DNA from: Gammaproteobacteria bacterium
GTDB taxonomy: Bacteria > Pseudomonadota > Gammaproteobacteria > Pseudomonadales > Azotimanducaceae
DNA: 32,610 nucleotides
Assembly: GCA_012961165.1 (NCBI GenBank)
Contig: DTZW01000125.1
Coordinates: 1-32,610, forward strand
Reading direction: 5' to 3'
Part shown: positions 9,288-17,000 of the stretch, piece by piece
How positions within the stretch are numbered: the stretch's first letter is position 1
Layout: the number at the start of each line of letters is the position of its first letter
The notes under the pieces: model-generated
Seen by the model: the letters and a program-made list of their open reading frames with translations, nothing else
Databases searched by the model: none
What the model was told of the DNA's origin: nothing
Program-made: the position numbers and the translations under genes

Positions 9288-9623
9288 ATGGATAAGAAAG
9301 AACTCAAGGCTCTCGCAGAAGCAGCGGCCAAAAATATCAAAACAGAAACCGATCTCAACGAGTTCCGGCAGATGCTCACCAAGATCGCGGTCGAAACAGC
9401 CTTAAATGCTGGACTCGATGATCATCTGGGCTTTGCCAAGCACGCGCAGTCAGACACTGACAACAGTCGCAACGGCCACACCAGCAAAACCTTACAAACT
9501 GAAGAAGGCCAGTTTGAAGTCGATACACCCCGGGATCGATCTGGCAGTTTTGAACCGCAGCTAGTTAATACGATTACACTCTTTCCAGGGCATCTGGGCG
9601 CTCCCAAATACCTCTATGTGTAA
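9288..9623 (+). pseudogene. IS256-family (mutator) transposase, truncated N-terminal fragment
   Basis: The first 93 residues follow the IS256-family N-terminus closely: LTKIAVETALNAGLDDHLG, NSRNGHTSKTL, then VDTPRDRSGSFEPQLV. These proteins are normally about 400 residues with a DDE catalytic core. Here the match stops near position 9566 and 18 unrelated residues precede a stop, so all catalytic residues are missing. The bases at 9221-9247 (GAGACTGTAATTAAATCTGT and the following AACTG) look like an IS256-type left end, placing the gene about 40 bases inside its element. No matching right end was found, so the element is broken by deletion or a later insertion. Confidence 0.85.
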
Positions 9624-9660
9624 CCTATGTCTCCGCTATAATCTGTAACCCATGTCTCGG
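9619..9660. repeat. Two tandem copies of a TGTAACCYATGTCTC motif, 25-base period
   Basis: TGTAACCTATGTCTCCG at 9619-9635 and TGTAACCCATGTCTCGG at 9644-9660 differ at few positions. Spaced copies of such a motif resemble transposase-binding sites at the end of an insertion sequence. They lie at the junction between the IS256 remnant and the parvulin remnant. Confidence 0.45.
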
Positions 9661-9665
9661 GTTAC

Positions 9666-9815
9666 TCACAGTCGACCCGGTATGAAATCAGTGATGAGCA
9701 CCAAATGCCCCCCATAGCCCGACGAGACCGGCCCTGTCCATTGACCGCGTCTTAAGGTTGACAATTGGTGGGTGAATTCATCGCCGAAACGGCGTTTGAT
9801 ATCTTCAAGAGGGGC
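9666..9815 (-). pseudogene. C-terminal fragment of a PpiC/parvulin-type peptidyl-prolyl isomerase
   Basis: A 49-codon open stretch on the minus strand reads FGDEFTHQLSTLRRGQW and then TGPVSSGYGGHLVLITD, ending in PGRL and a stop. This matches the end of parvulin-type isomerases (FG-x-x-F...L...G-x-W-x-GPV-x-SGYG-x-HLV). There is no start codon and the rest of the domain is missing, so it is a remnant of a chromosomal gene cut at 9816-9822, where IS3 sequence begins. The intact partner, if any, is not in this window. Confidence 0.6.
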
Positions 9816-9822
9816 CAGGGTA

Positions 9823-9969
9823 TATGTAGTCGAACACATCATACTTTGCCTCGGCGCGATCCCGGTATATTCGCCGCTTGACCCTTTCTCGTTTGAGTAG
9901 CTGGAAGAAGCTTTCAGCCACAGCTTTCTCTTGCAGGTTAAAATTTCTATTCTCGATCACCACCGAACA
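9823..9969 (-). pseudogene. IS3-family OrfB (integrase core) C-terminal fragment
   Basis: The minus-strand frame reads AVAESFFQLLKRERVKRRIY followed by RAEAKYDVFDYI. This is the conserved IS3-family OrfB segment around the last catalytic Glu (DNAVAESFFxxLKRE...DVFDYIE). The residues before it (NFNLQEK in place of GNCYDN) are degenerate, and the usual end (FYNPxRRH) is lost at the junction with the parvulin fragment. No start and no complete DDE triad remain. Confidence 0.75.
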
Positions 9970-9975
9970 GGCATT

Positions 9976-10005
9976 AAAAAGCCCCGCGCAAGCGAGGTTT
10001 ATTTT
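9976..10005 (-). terminator. Rho-independent terminator, possibly bidirectional
   Basis: On the minus strand CCTCGC-TTGC-GCGGGG forms a six-pair stem with a four-base loop, followed by CTTTTTAA. On the plus strand the same hairpin is followed by TTTATTTTT. It lies 16 bases past the stop of the last small ORF of the 10.0-10.7 kb cassette, so it probably ended that transcript. Confidence 0.6.
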
Positions 10006-10020
10006 TGATGCACAGGTCTT

Positions 10021-10253
10021 TCATAGCGGCCACTGCCACCATCGCTTTCCTTCCTCAAGGCAATACACAAGATCGCTATTCCAAGCTGCTCGCCCTTGTT
10101 TTCCAATCCGTATAGCTCTGGATGATTCCTCTACTATTTTTTCGGCGCGCCTACGCGCTTCCTCCGTTACAGGTAGTCGCCGTCGATGTAACTAGCCTAT
10201 ACTTTCATTGATGCTGCCATTGCTACTGCTATTACTATAGATTTGATGCTCAC
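10021..10253 (-). pseudogene. Third small ORF of the cassette, signal peptide and body in different frames
   Basis: A GTG at 10253 overlaps the stop of the preceding 39-residue ORF and opens SIKSIVIAVAMAASMKV, a signal-peptide-like segment that stops at 10197-10199. Another frame is then open from 10191 to a stop at 10021-10023, with protein-like sequence VTEEARRRAEKIVEESSRAI and, at the end, LVYCLEEGKRWWQWPL. The signal segment is a degenerate duplicate of the one at 10640-10691. The simplest reading is a gene with a signal peptide that has suffered a frameshift between 10190 and 10200. No known family is recognised. Confidence 0.35.
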
Positions 10254-10369
10254 AGTGCTGCGCCAATTATTTGAATGAGTTCGTAGGCTAGCCATGGGAA
10301 GCCGGCTAAGATGATGCAGCCGGCGAACACTGCCAGGGACAGGGTGGCGGTGATGCAGAAGTCTTTCAT
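10250..10369 (-). CDS. 39-residue single-span membrane protein
   Basis: Reads MKDFCITATLSLAVFAGCII and continues LAGFPWLAYELIQIIGAAL: a short polar start, one strongly hydrophobic span of about 20 residues, and a second amphipathic or hydrophobic end. Its ATG overlaps the stop of the upstream gene as ATGA, and its own stop overlaps the GTG of the next small ORF. It is thus the middle member of a tightly coupled trio. No family is recognised. Small phage lysis proteins, toxin peptides and conjugation or pilus accessory peptides can look like this, but nothing decides between them. Confidence 0.45.
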   Translation of the reverse strand: MKDFCITATLSLAVFAGCIILAGFPWLAYELIQIIGAAL

Positions 10370-10704
10370 CTCAATTCTGCCAGTTCATTTTCTATCCGCA
10401 GATGCCAAGGCTCTTCACATAGTGTTTGAGTAGACAGGTCGATGGGATACGGATGGCCATACGCCAGTCGCCCCACAAGGACACATTTAACATCATACTG
10501 CGGGACACGAATGCTCTTGCCAGTGATATCAAGTCGTTCCTCATCGACCTTACATTCCTCCGCTGATCCGTAGCTAGAGATGAAATCCCAATTGCGCTCC
10601 GGTGATAGCAAAAACAGGGTAGTAACTACTGCCGCGTTTGCGTTCATTGATGCTGTCATCGCCAAGCCAGTGTTATTGATTTGATGTTCATGGTTTTGTT
10701 CCAT
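10366..10704 (-). CDS. Small secreted-type protein of unknown function, signal peptide probably frameshifted
   Basis: The body reads AAVVTTLFLLSPERNWDF and then SAEECKVDEERLDITGK, PQYDVKCVLVGRLAYGHPY and STQTLCEEPWHL, ending in ENELAELR. It has three Cys and no recognised domain. In frame, no convincing signal peptide precedes it. Reading from the ATG at 10691 gives MNIKSITLA, then the frame is lost within GCTTGGCG. Comparison with the duplicate at 10200-10253 shows one base missing there; restoring it would give a signal peptide of type MNIKSITLAxAMTASMNANA. The gene is therefore likely a recent pseudogene or uses a weak internal start. The coordinates given use the in-frame ATG at 10704. 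It is coupled (ATGA) to the 39-residue membrane ORF. Confidence 0.45.
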   Translation of the reverse strand: MEQNHEHQINNTGLAMTASMNANAAVVTTLFLLSPERNWDFISSYGSAEECKVDEERLDITGKSIRVPQYDVKCVLVGRLAYGHPYPIDLSTQTLCEEPWHLRIENELAELR

Positions 10705-10851
10705 TCGGTTTGATCTGGAGGATTTTGTTGCATTCAAATGACAAGACTGGTCATTACGCGCCAAAAACCAGTCACGAAAAGCGACCGAATACTCGGGGGT
10801 GCAGGATTTGAGCTTTTAATCTAATAACGACAGGTTTGTGTCACACCAGAG

Positions 10852-11891
<1,040 letters not shown>

Positions 11892-12106
11892 TACAGGACC
11901 TGTTAACTGTCGAACTACTGCAAAAGGCCATCGGTGGCCGCCGAAGGTGGGCCTCTATTTACCCATTCTGAGAGAGATCTGAACAGCAGAAATATCACAG
12001 GAATCAACCATACAAGTTAACTGACCCCGAGTTCATGCAGCAGTGCCTGTTTGCTATTTTAGAGTGGCAATAATAGTGTTATCGAAACTCGACGGTAATA
12101 TTTGAT

Positions 12107-13339
12107 ATGCAGCCTACAGAAAACAGAACTCATCCCGCCGGCGACGCACTGCAAGAGATACCCACGGTTGATTGGCCTGACCTTGAAAACAACCGCAATA
12201 AGTTTTTAGAAGACCTTCGGTATGCACTTTCAGAATGTGGGTTTCTTGTCCTGACCAATGCACCAGGCCTTGATGATGAGTTTCAGCAGCGAGCTTTTCG
12301 CGAAGTTCGAGGGTTTTTCGACGCGCCAATGGACATCAAGAAAACGGCACACATTTCCAACACGCCTTACTTTCGGGGTTATACATTGCCAACCCCTGCA
12401 GACCGTGGTCACGGTCAGGTGATAGAGAATTTTCAATACAGTTTTGAACAAGAGCCGCTGTGCGCATACGACGATGTGTCTCAACCAATTCACAAGCGTT
12501 TATTTCGGGGACCCAACACCTGGCCACAATCGGAATCGATGTCTGGCTTTCGACCGCTGATTGAAGATCTCAACCTTATCTATCATCGCTTGACGCACCA
12601 ACTTGGAGAACTGATCGTAGAATCACTGGGCGAAGACCCTGCCGAATTTCGCAAATATTTTGACTTCGATGACCCGGATCTCGCAGCGAGTTTGAACCAC
12701 AACTTTGGCCTGGATGTTTTTTCGGAAAGTGCGCAAAAAGAAGTCCATGCAGCTTATGCAAAATTTGATAGCCAAAACGTGGGGACTCACATTGACGGAC
12801 CTCCATTCGTTGCCTTGCTGATCAACGACCGCCCTGGACTACAAGTCGTAGCTGGCGAGGGACAGTGGATGGACGCGCCAGTGACATGCAGGACTGCTGA
12901 AGGAGAGTACGATGTTCCGGTGATTCCGGGATCCGTGATTGTTAACACTGGCGGGACTTTGATGCATCTAAGCGAAGGGCGCTATTCTGCAACGCTCCAT
13001 CGTGTGAACACGACCTTGATTCCCGATGGCGAGACGCGCATATCAATGCCTTACTTCCTGATTCCAAAGATGGAGGGCGATCTGGTGCCATTCGGCAAGT
13101 CCGCGGCATCGAATACAGGCGTCGCAGGCTATAAAGCTGGGCGTGATCGTGGCGCAAATGCTTGTGTCAATCGCATGGGGACCTTCCCACAAGTCACCCG
13201 TCGTTGGTGGCAGGAGGACTTCAAGGCGTTAAGCGAAAATCAGCGCGAAGAAGTGGAAGCAGAAACAGCTGCTGCCTATAAGCTGGCCGCGGAACGAGGC
13301 AAGCGCTATCAAGAAAATTCCAGCAATGAACAATCATAG
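12107..13339 (+). CDS. 2-oxoglutarate/Fe(II)-dependent dioxygenase, isopenicillin-N-synthase-like family
   Basis: Non-haem iron oxygenase of 410 residues. The N-terminal DIOX_N part is present (IPTVDWPDLE, then ALSECGFLVLTNAPGLDDE). The double-stranded beta-helix core has the iron triad His228-x-Asp230 (GTHIDGPP) and distal His298 (SATLHRV), followed by the 2-oxoglutarate-binding Arg311-x-Ser313 (TRISMPYFLIPK). The protein is longer than the usual 320-350 residues because of an extended C-terminus (GTFPQVTRRWWQEDF and a helical, charged tail). The substrate is not known. Relatives oxidise small molecules, including amino-acid derivatives, gibberellins and ethylene precursors. The DUF1254 gene follows 88 bases later on the same strand. 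No strong ribosome-binding site precedes the ATG. An IS110 remnant lies upstream, suggesting an accessory location. Confidence 0.88.
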   Translation: MQPTENRTHPAGDALQEIPTVDWPDLENNRNKFLEDLRYALSECGFLVLTNAPGLDDEFQQRAFREVRGFFDAPMDIKKTAHISNTPYFRGYTLPTPADRGHGQVIENFQYSFEQEPLCAYDDVSQPIHKRLFRGPNTWPQSESMSGFRPLIEDLNLIYHRLTHQLGELIVESLGEDPAEFRKYFDFDDPDLAASLNHNFGLDVFSESAQKEVHAAYAKFDSQNVGTHIDGPPFVALLINDRPGLQVVAGEGQWMDAPVTCRTAEGEYDVPVIPGSVIVNTGGTLMHLSEGRYSATLHRVNTTLIPDGETRISMPYFLIPKMEGDLVPFGKSAASNTGVAGYKAGRDRGANACVNRMGTFPQVTRRWWQEDFKALSENQREEVEAETAAAYKLAAERGKRYQENSSNEQS

Positions 13340-13367
13340 TTGGGTAAGGGCTACGTCGCTAACGATA

Positions 13368-13389
13368 GTCTATACCTGAGGTTATAGTC
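13368..13389. promoter_or_regulatory. Imperfect palindrome between the oxygenase and DUF1254 genes
   Basis: GTCTATACCT at 13368-13377 and AGGTTATAGTC at 13379-13389 are near-perfect inverted repeats with one base inserted and one mismatch. It lies 38 bases before the next start. No T-run follows, so an operator is more likely than a terminator. The function is inferred. Confidence 0.3.
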
Positions 13390-13427
13390 GCGACATTTCC
13401 CGTTCCATCGAGCAAGTTACCTAACTC

Positions 13428-14669
13428 ATGACGCAACACCCTACTGAAGATATTTCACCCGCTGCTGAGGCCTACGTTTGGGGATTCCCCTTGGCATCAA
13501 TACACCGTACCCGTTTGTTGCTCTGCTCAAAGACCGATACCGGCACCATGAATCACATAGATGATCTGGCCACGCCCAACGATCGAGCCATTGTGGTGCC
13601 AAACAACGACACGCTGTACTCATCCGCCTGGTATGACTTGCGTCACGGCGACCTGACGATTGATGTACCGTCAATGGATCACCCCGACAGGTACTGGAAC
13701 GTGATGATCCTTGATGCGTACACCCACGTTGCTTACGTCTGCCGTCGCCATCACGGCGTGAAAGGCACTCGTGTCCAGGTGACATTCGACCCAACAACAC
13801 CACCGTCGAACGATGACACCGATCTCGTGACGATCGGCACACCAACCGCCTGGGTCATTATCCGCATGCTGGTTGAGTCACCAGAAGACATCACTGCAGC
13901 GCGCGTCCTGCAACGTGCCATTAGGGTGACAGCACCCTCGTCACATCCGAACACCCGAACTGAACGCGCCGGTCGCGCCACCGCTATTGCGAAGTCCGGC
14001 GCTGAGTTTTACACCGAACTAAAGCGCTATACAGAACTTGATCCACCTGCACCCTGGCACCCGCAACTGTCAGCAGAAGCGCAGTCGATTATCGATGACC
14101 CATCCAGCTTCTCGACGGATGTGCTAACCGCAGGGGTCCAGGAAGGTGAGAAACTGATTGTTGGTCTCAATGTTTCTGGCACAGTCAGAGAAAATGGATG
14201 GAGCACAGGGCGAGACGCCACAGGGTTTGGAGGCGATATACTAAAACGTGCAGTCGGTGCAAAGTTTGGACTTGGCGGTCACCAGGCTATCGAAAATCGA
14301 TCCTATACTGCTCAAAGTGATTCAGAAGGAAACCGGCCGGATGGTAGTCGGCCGCTTCAGATGCGATTCGAGGCCGACGCCATGCCACCATGCAATGCGT
14401 TCTGGTCGTTAACAGCCTATGGCACAGACCTTTACCTGGTTGAAAACGAAATCGATCGCTGGTCAATCAGTGATCGTACGCCAGGGCTTGTTTACGATGA
14501 TGATGGTAGTCTGACGATTCTTATAAGCGCCGAACGACCTGCCAAAACCGCCAATTGGCTGCCCGTCCCGAACGGTCCCTTCTTGCTGGGTATGCGAGTT
14601 TATGAGGGGCAGAGAGAAGTTATCGCTTGCGAGTGGTTTCCACCGCATCTGACGAGCCCAATAAACTAA
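13428..14669 (+). CDS. DUF1254/DUF1214 domain protein
   Basis: 413 residues with the two-domain arrangement of this family. The N-terminal DUF1254 part is recognisable from EAYVWGFPLASIHRTRLLL, VVPNNDTLYSSAWYDL and MDHPDRYWNVMILDAYTHVA. The C-terminal DUF1214 part is recognisable from PPCNAFWSLTAYGTDLYLVE, DDDGSLTILISAERP and NWLPVPNGPFLLGMRVYEG. No signal peptide is visible, though many relatives are exported, so this copy looks cytoplasmic. The biochemical role of the family is not established. Its position after an oxygenase suggests, without proving, a shared pathway. Just past the stop a GC hairpin (14674-14690, stem GCCAGC/GCTGGC) is present but without a T-tract. Confidence 0.88.
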   Translation: MTQHPTEDISPAAEAYVWGFPLASIHRTRLLLCSKTDTGTMNHIDDLATPNDRAIVVPNNDTLYSSAWYDLRHGDLTIDVPSMDHPDRYWNVMILDAYTHVAYVCRRHHGVKGTRVQVTFDPTTPPSNDDTDLVTIGTPTAWVIIRMLVESPEDITAARVLQRAIRVTAPSSHPNTRTERAGRATAIAKSGAEFYTELKRYTELDPPAPWHPQLSAEAQSIIDDPSSFSTDVLTAGVQEGEKLIVGLNVSGTVRENGWSTGRDATGFGGDILKRAVGAKFGLGGHQAIENRSYTAQSDSEGNRPDGSRPLQMRFEADAMPPCNAFWSLTAYGTDLYLVENEIDRWSISDRTPGLVYDDDGSLTILISAERPAKTANWLPVPNGPFLLGMRVYEGQREVIACEWFPPHLTSPIN

Positions 14670-14801
14670 AGAGCCAGCGCAGTGCTGGCCCAGGGTGGCG
14701 ACGGCGAACTCACCACATCACGCTACTGCGGAGTACAATATGAAGGTGGTGGAAGGTTAGCGGTTGCCGTTTTCGCCGCTGGATCGTGCCCTACCTGGCG
14801 T

Positions 14802-15806
14802 TTATTTCTCAGCTACGATTCGCCAGTTAAGGTCGGCAATCTTGGCTTTTTCAGCATCGGTCCAGGCCTGGCCACCTTTTTGAAGCAGGTCAAGCGACTC
14901 TTCGACCCAGGCTGGCATCATGCGAATGGCCTCAAGGACTCTGACAACTCTGCGTACGAGCAAAATTAAATCACGTTTTTGCTCGCAAATAGGCCAGGCT
15001 TCACTTTTTGACGGCGCCGAAACAAGAATCTTAAACCCTGCTCCTTCTAATGCGGCACACACATCCGCCGGATACATTGATTGAGTCGCCGCCAGTGTTG
15101 GCAAGTAGGTTTTGTGCAGTGTGGCATGCTCCTGGTTATTCCAGTCGAAATAAGGCGAAAGCAAGTACTCGGAACAGGCGTAGCGAGCACCAGGTTTTAG
15201 CACTCGGTACATTTCTCTGGCATGGTCATCAAGCTCATTTTTTTTGAAGAAGGGCCAAACTGCCTGAAAGGAGAAACAGCCATCGAAACTCGCTGATTCA
15301 AAATCAAGCGGGTCATGATGATTGCCTTCTTTAAAGTGCAGTCGATCACTCATATTGGTTTCTACGGCCCAGTCGATGGCGCTTTCAATCTGGTTGGGAT
15401 CGATGTTATAGCCGGACACCTGTCCACCGGACAGGGTGGCAAAGTGATGCGCTATTCTGCCTCGGCCACAACCCATATCCAACAGGTGGGATTCCTCAGG
15501 CTTATTCAGGTTTAGCTCTTCGAACACCGTCTTCTCGACTAACAACTGATTACCATACAGACCCTGGGAATCATCAATCTGTGGCGGGATATAGAGCTTC
15601 TCCAGGTCGAATACCGAAAGCAGATTATTTAACACTTTATAGTAGTCCGCGACAGCCTTGGTCTCATCCTCTGTCGACGTCTCTTCGCCATCTTGCATAC
15701 GCTGAAAAAACCTATAGGCGTTGATGCAACCTTGTTTATCTTCATCGGACAAAGTGATCAGGCGCTTGATTCCGACCAAGGAAGTTTTAATTCTGTACCA
15801 ATTCAT
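14802..15806 (-). CDS. Class I SAM-dependent methyltransferase, sterol-methyltransferase-like
   Basis: 334 residues. The SAM-binding motif I is LDMGCGRGRIAHHFA (Asp110), followed by the acidic strand-2 region VSGYNIDPNQIESAIDWA, whose GxNIxPxQ form is typical of sterol 24-C- and cyclopropane-type methyltransferases. Later motifs are FDGCFSFQAVWPFF and MYRVLKPGARYACSEYLLSP. The leader AVADYYKVLNNLLSVFDLEK resembles the N-terminus of Erg6-type enzymes, where the same position holds the YY-x-x-V-TDFYEYGW stretch. The ending (a helical tail, LNWRIVAEK) is family-specific. The real acceptor could be a sterol, hopanoid, terpenoid, quinone or fatty acid. It converges on the DUF1254 gene and reads in the same direction as the SDR and amine oxidase genes upstream, with 218 bases between. 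Confidence 0.8.
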   Translation of the reverse strand: MNWYRIKTSLVGIKRLITLSDEDKQGCINAYRFFQRMQDGEETSTEDETKAVADYYKVLNNLLSVFDLEKLYIPPQIDDSQGLYGNQLLVEKTVFEELNLNKPEESHLLDMGCGRGRIAHHFATLSGGQVSGYNIDPNQIESAIDWAVETNMSDRLHFKEGNHHDPLDFESASFDGCFSFQAVWPFFKKNELDDHAREMYRVLKPGARYACSEYLLSPYFDWNNQEHATLHKTYLPTLAATQSMYPADVCAALEGAGFKILVSAPSKSEAWPICEQKRDLILLVRRVVRVLEAIRMMPAWVEESLDLLQKGGQAWTDAEKAKIADLNWRIVAEK

Positions 15807-15848
15807 TGTCTTCGCCCTATGTTGTTATTGTCAGCAGGTACTAAAGTA

Positions 15849-15962
15849 ATGAACCACCCTGTTAATCAACCTTGGAGTATAGTACGAATTAAGCACGTTT
15901 CTGCGTTGCTTGGTAAGTATCCCCCAGCCTCCCCGCCGCGCGTTTTTCTAACAATCGGATAA
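15849..15962 (+). pseudogene. Possible AlpA-like regulator remnant
   Basis: Within the 218-base gap between the methyltransferase and SDR genes, a short plus-strand ORF starts MNHPVNQPWSIVRIKHVSAL and loses any family likeness after LLG. The segment IVRIKHVSALLG resembles the first helix of AlpA-type prophage excision regulators (RxxQVxxLxGxSrxTIY), and a frameshift would explain the abrupt change. This is weak, resemblance-only evidence. Confidence 0.2.
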
Positions 15963-16024
15963 AAGTTGTGCCAGATGATCGAACAGACCCATTGGTGCAG
16001 TCAGCGACAAACAAGTAGCACCGC

Positions 16025-16804
16025 TTAAGCTGATATGCCGCCATCTATTACGAGCTCGGTACCCGTGATATAGGATGCTTCGTCACTGGCCAAAAACAGA
16101 ACACCATTAGCAATATCCCGAGGATAACCGACCTTACCTGTTGGCACGCCCAGCTCTGCCATGGCTTCAACGTCAACTGCATTCTCACCCTCTGAAAAAA
16201 ATTCGGGGTTCACCTTTGTCCAAATAGGTGTATCGATGATCCCGGGATGAACAGAGTTAACCCTTATTGGCCAGCGCGACTCGGCACATTCCAGGGCGAC
16301 GCCCTTGGTAAACAAACGCACACCACCTTTAGTGGCATTGTACGCAGAAAGGCTCGCAGCGCCTTTGAGACCTGCCACAGAAGACATATTAATGATCGAG
16401 CCTGAACCGCTATTACGCATCGCTGGGATCGCGTGCTTAACACCCAGAAATACACCATCAAGGTTGATCGCTTGTTGTCGTTGCCAATTTTCAAGCGACA
16501 TGTCAACAATACTACCGGCAATACCAATGCCCGCGTTGTTAACAAGGATGTGCAAGCCATTGTGTTCCCGAACAGTTTGCTCGATCACATTAATCCAGTC
16601 TTGTTCACTGGTCACATCGTGGGTAAGAAACTGAGCATGATTGCCTGCTGCGGTAATCACATCAGCACACTCACGGCCCATGGCTTCCTGTATATCAGTG
16701 ATCACGACGGTAGCACCTTCCTGAGCAAGCAATTCTGCGCAGCTACGACCTATTCCTGACGCACCTCCTGTGACGATAGCAACTTTCCCGGTAACTCGAC
16801 CCAT
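16025..16804 (-). CDS. Classical short-chain dehydrogenase/reductase, NAD-preferring
   Basis: 259 residues from the chosen start, a standard SDR length. It has the cofactor motif TGGASGIG (residues 12-19), an acidic residue after strand 2 (ITD, Asp37) that favours NAD(H), NNAG at 89-92, the active-site Ser in MSSVAG, Tyr155 and Lys159 in SAYNATKGG, and a C-terminal VNSVHPGIIDTPIW and TGTELVIDGG. The start at 16804 is supported by AGAAGG nine bases upstream; a longer frame to 16912 adds 36 unlikely residues. Overall it resembles hydroxysteroid and cyclic-alcohol dehydrogenases, but the substrate is not decided. It lies between the amine oxidase and methyltransferase genes on the same strand. 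The 196-base spacer on its upstream side contains a CCCTGA/TCAGGG hairpin at 16964-16978 with no U-tract. Confidence 0.9.
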   Translation of the reverse strand: MGRVTGKVAIVTGGASGIGRSCAELLAQEGATVVITDIQEAMGRECADVITAAGNHAQFLTHDVTSEQDWINVIEQTVREHNGLHILVNNAGIGIAGSIVDMSLENWQRQQAINLDGVFLGVKHAIPAMRNSGSGSIINMSSVAGLKGAASLSAYNATKGGVRLFTKGVALECAESRWPIRVNSVHPGIIDTPIWTKVNPEFFSEGENAVDVEAMAELGVPTGKVGYPRDIANGVLFLASDEASYITGTELVIDGGISA

Positions 16805-17000
16805 AAAACATATCCTTCTGATGTGTTGTAGAAACTCGACATAAGATAACCGGAATCCACCTATGATGATAATTCCTTGACGCTTCTTTACCTGTAGCGG
16901 CACTAACAGCATAAAGTAGCTCGGTCATGGGGTTAACATGAATCCCTCGCCCGAACTGATCGCCCCTGATACTCAGGGTCGCTGTGATTGATAGTGGCGT

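Noticed and set aside
9878-10195. 105-codon plus-strand ORF in the mobile-element graveyard
   Set aside because: It is opposite the IS3 OrfB fragment, crosses the terminator hairpin, and reads as low-quality Ser/Arg-rich sequence.
13441-13845. 134-codon minus-strand ORF within the DUF1254 gene
   Set aside because: Arg/Ser/Cys-rich composition typical of an antisense shadow; the plus-strand protein has conserved family motifs.
16805-16912. N-terminal extension of the SDR to 16912
   Set aside because: The extra 36 residues match nothing in SDRs, and AGAAGG nine bases before 16804 supports the shorter form.
16964-16978. CCCTGA-TAC-TCAGGG hairpin as a terminator of the amine oxidase gene
   Set aside because: No T-run follows on either strand and the loop is only three bases.
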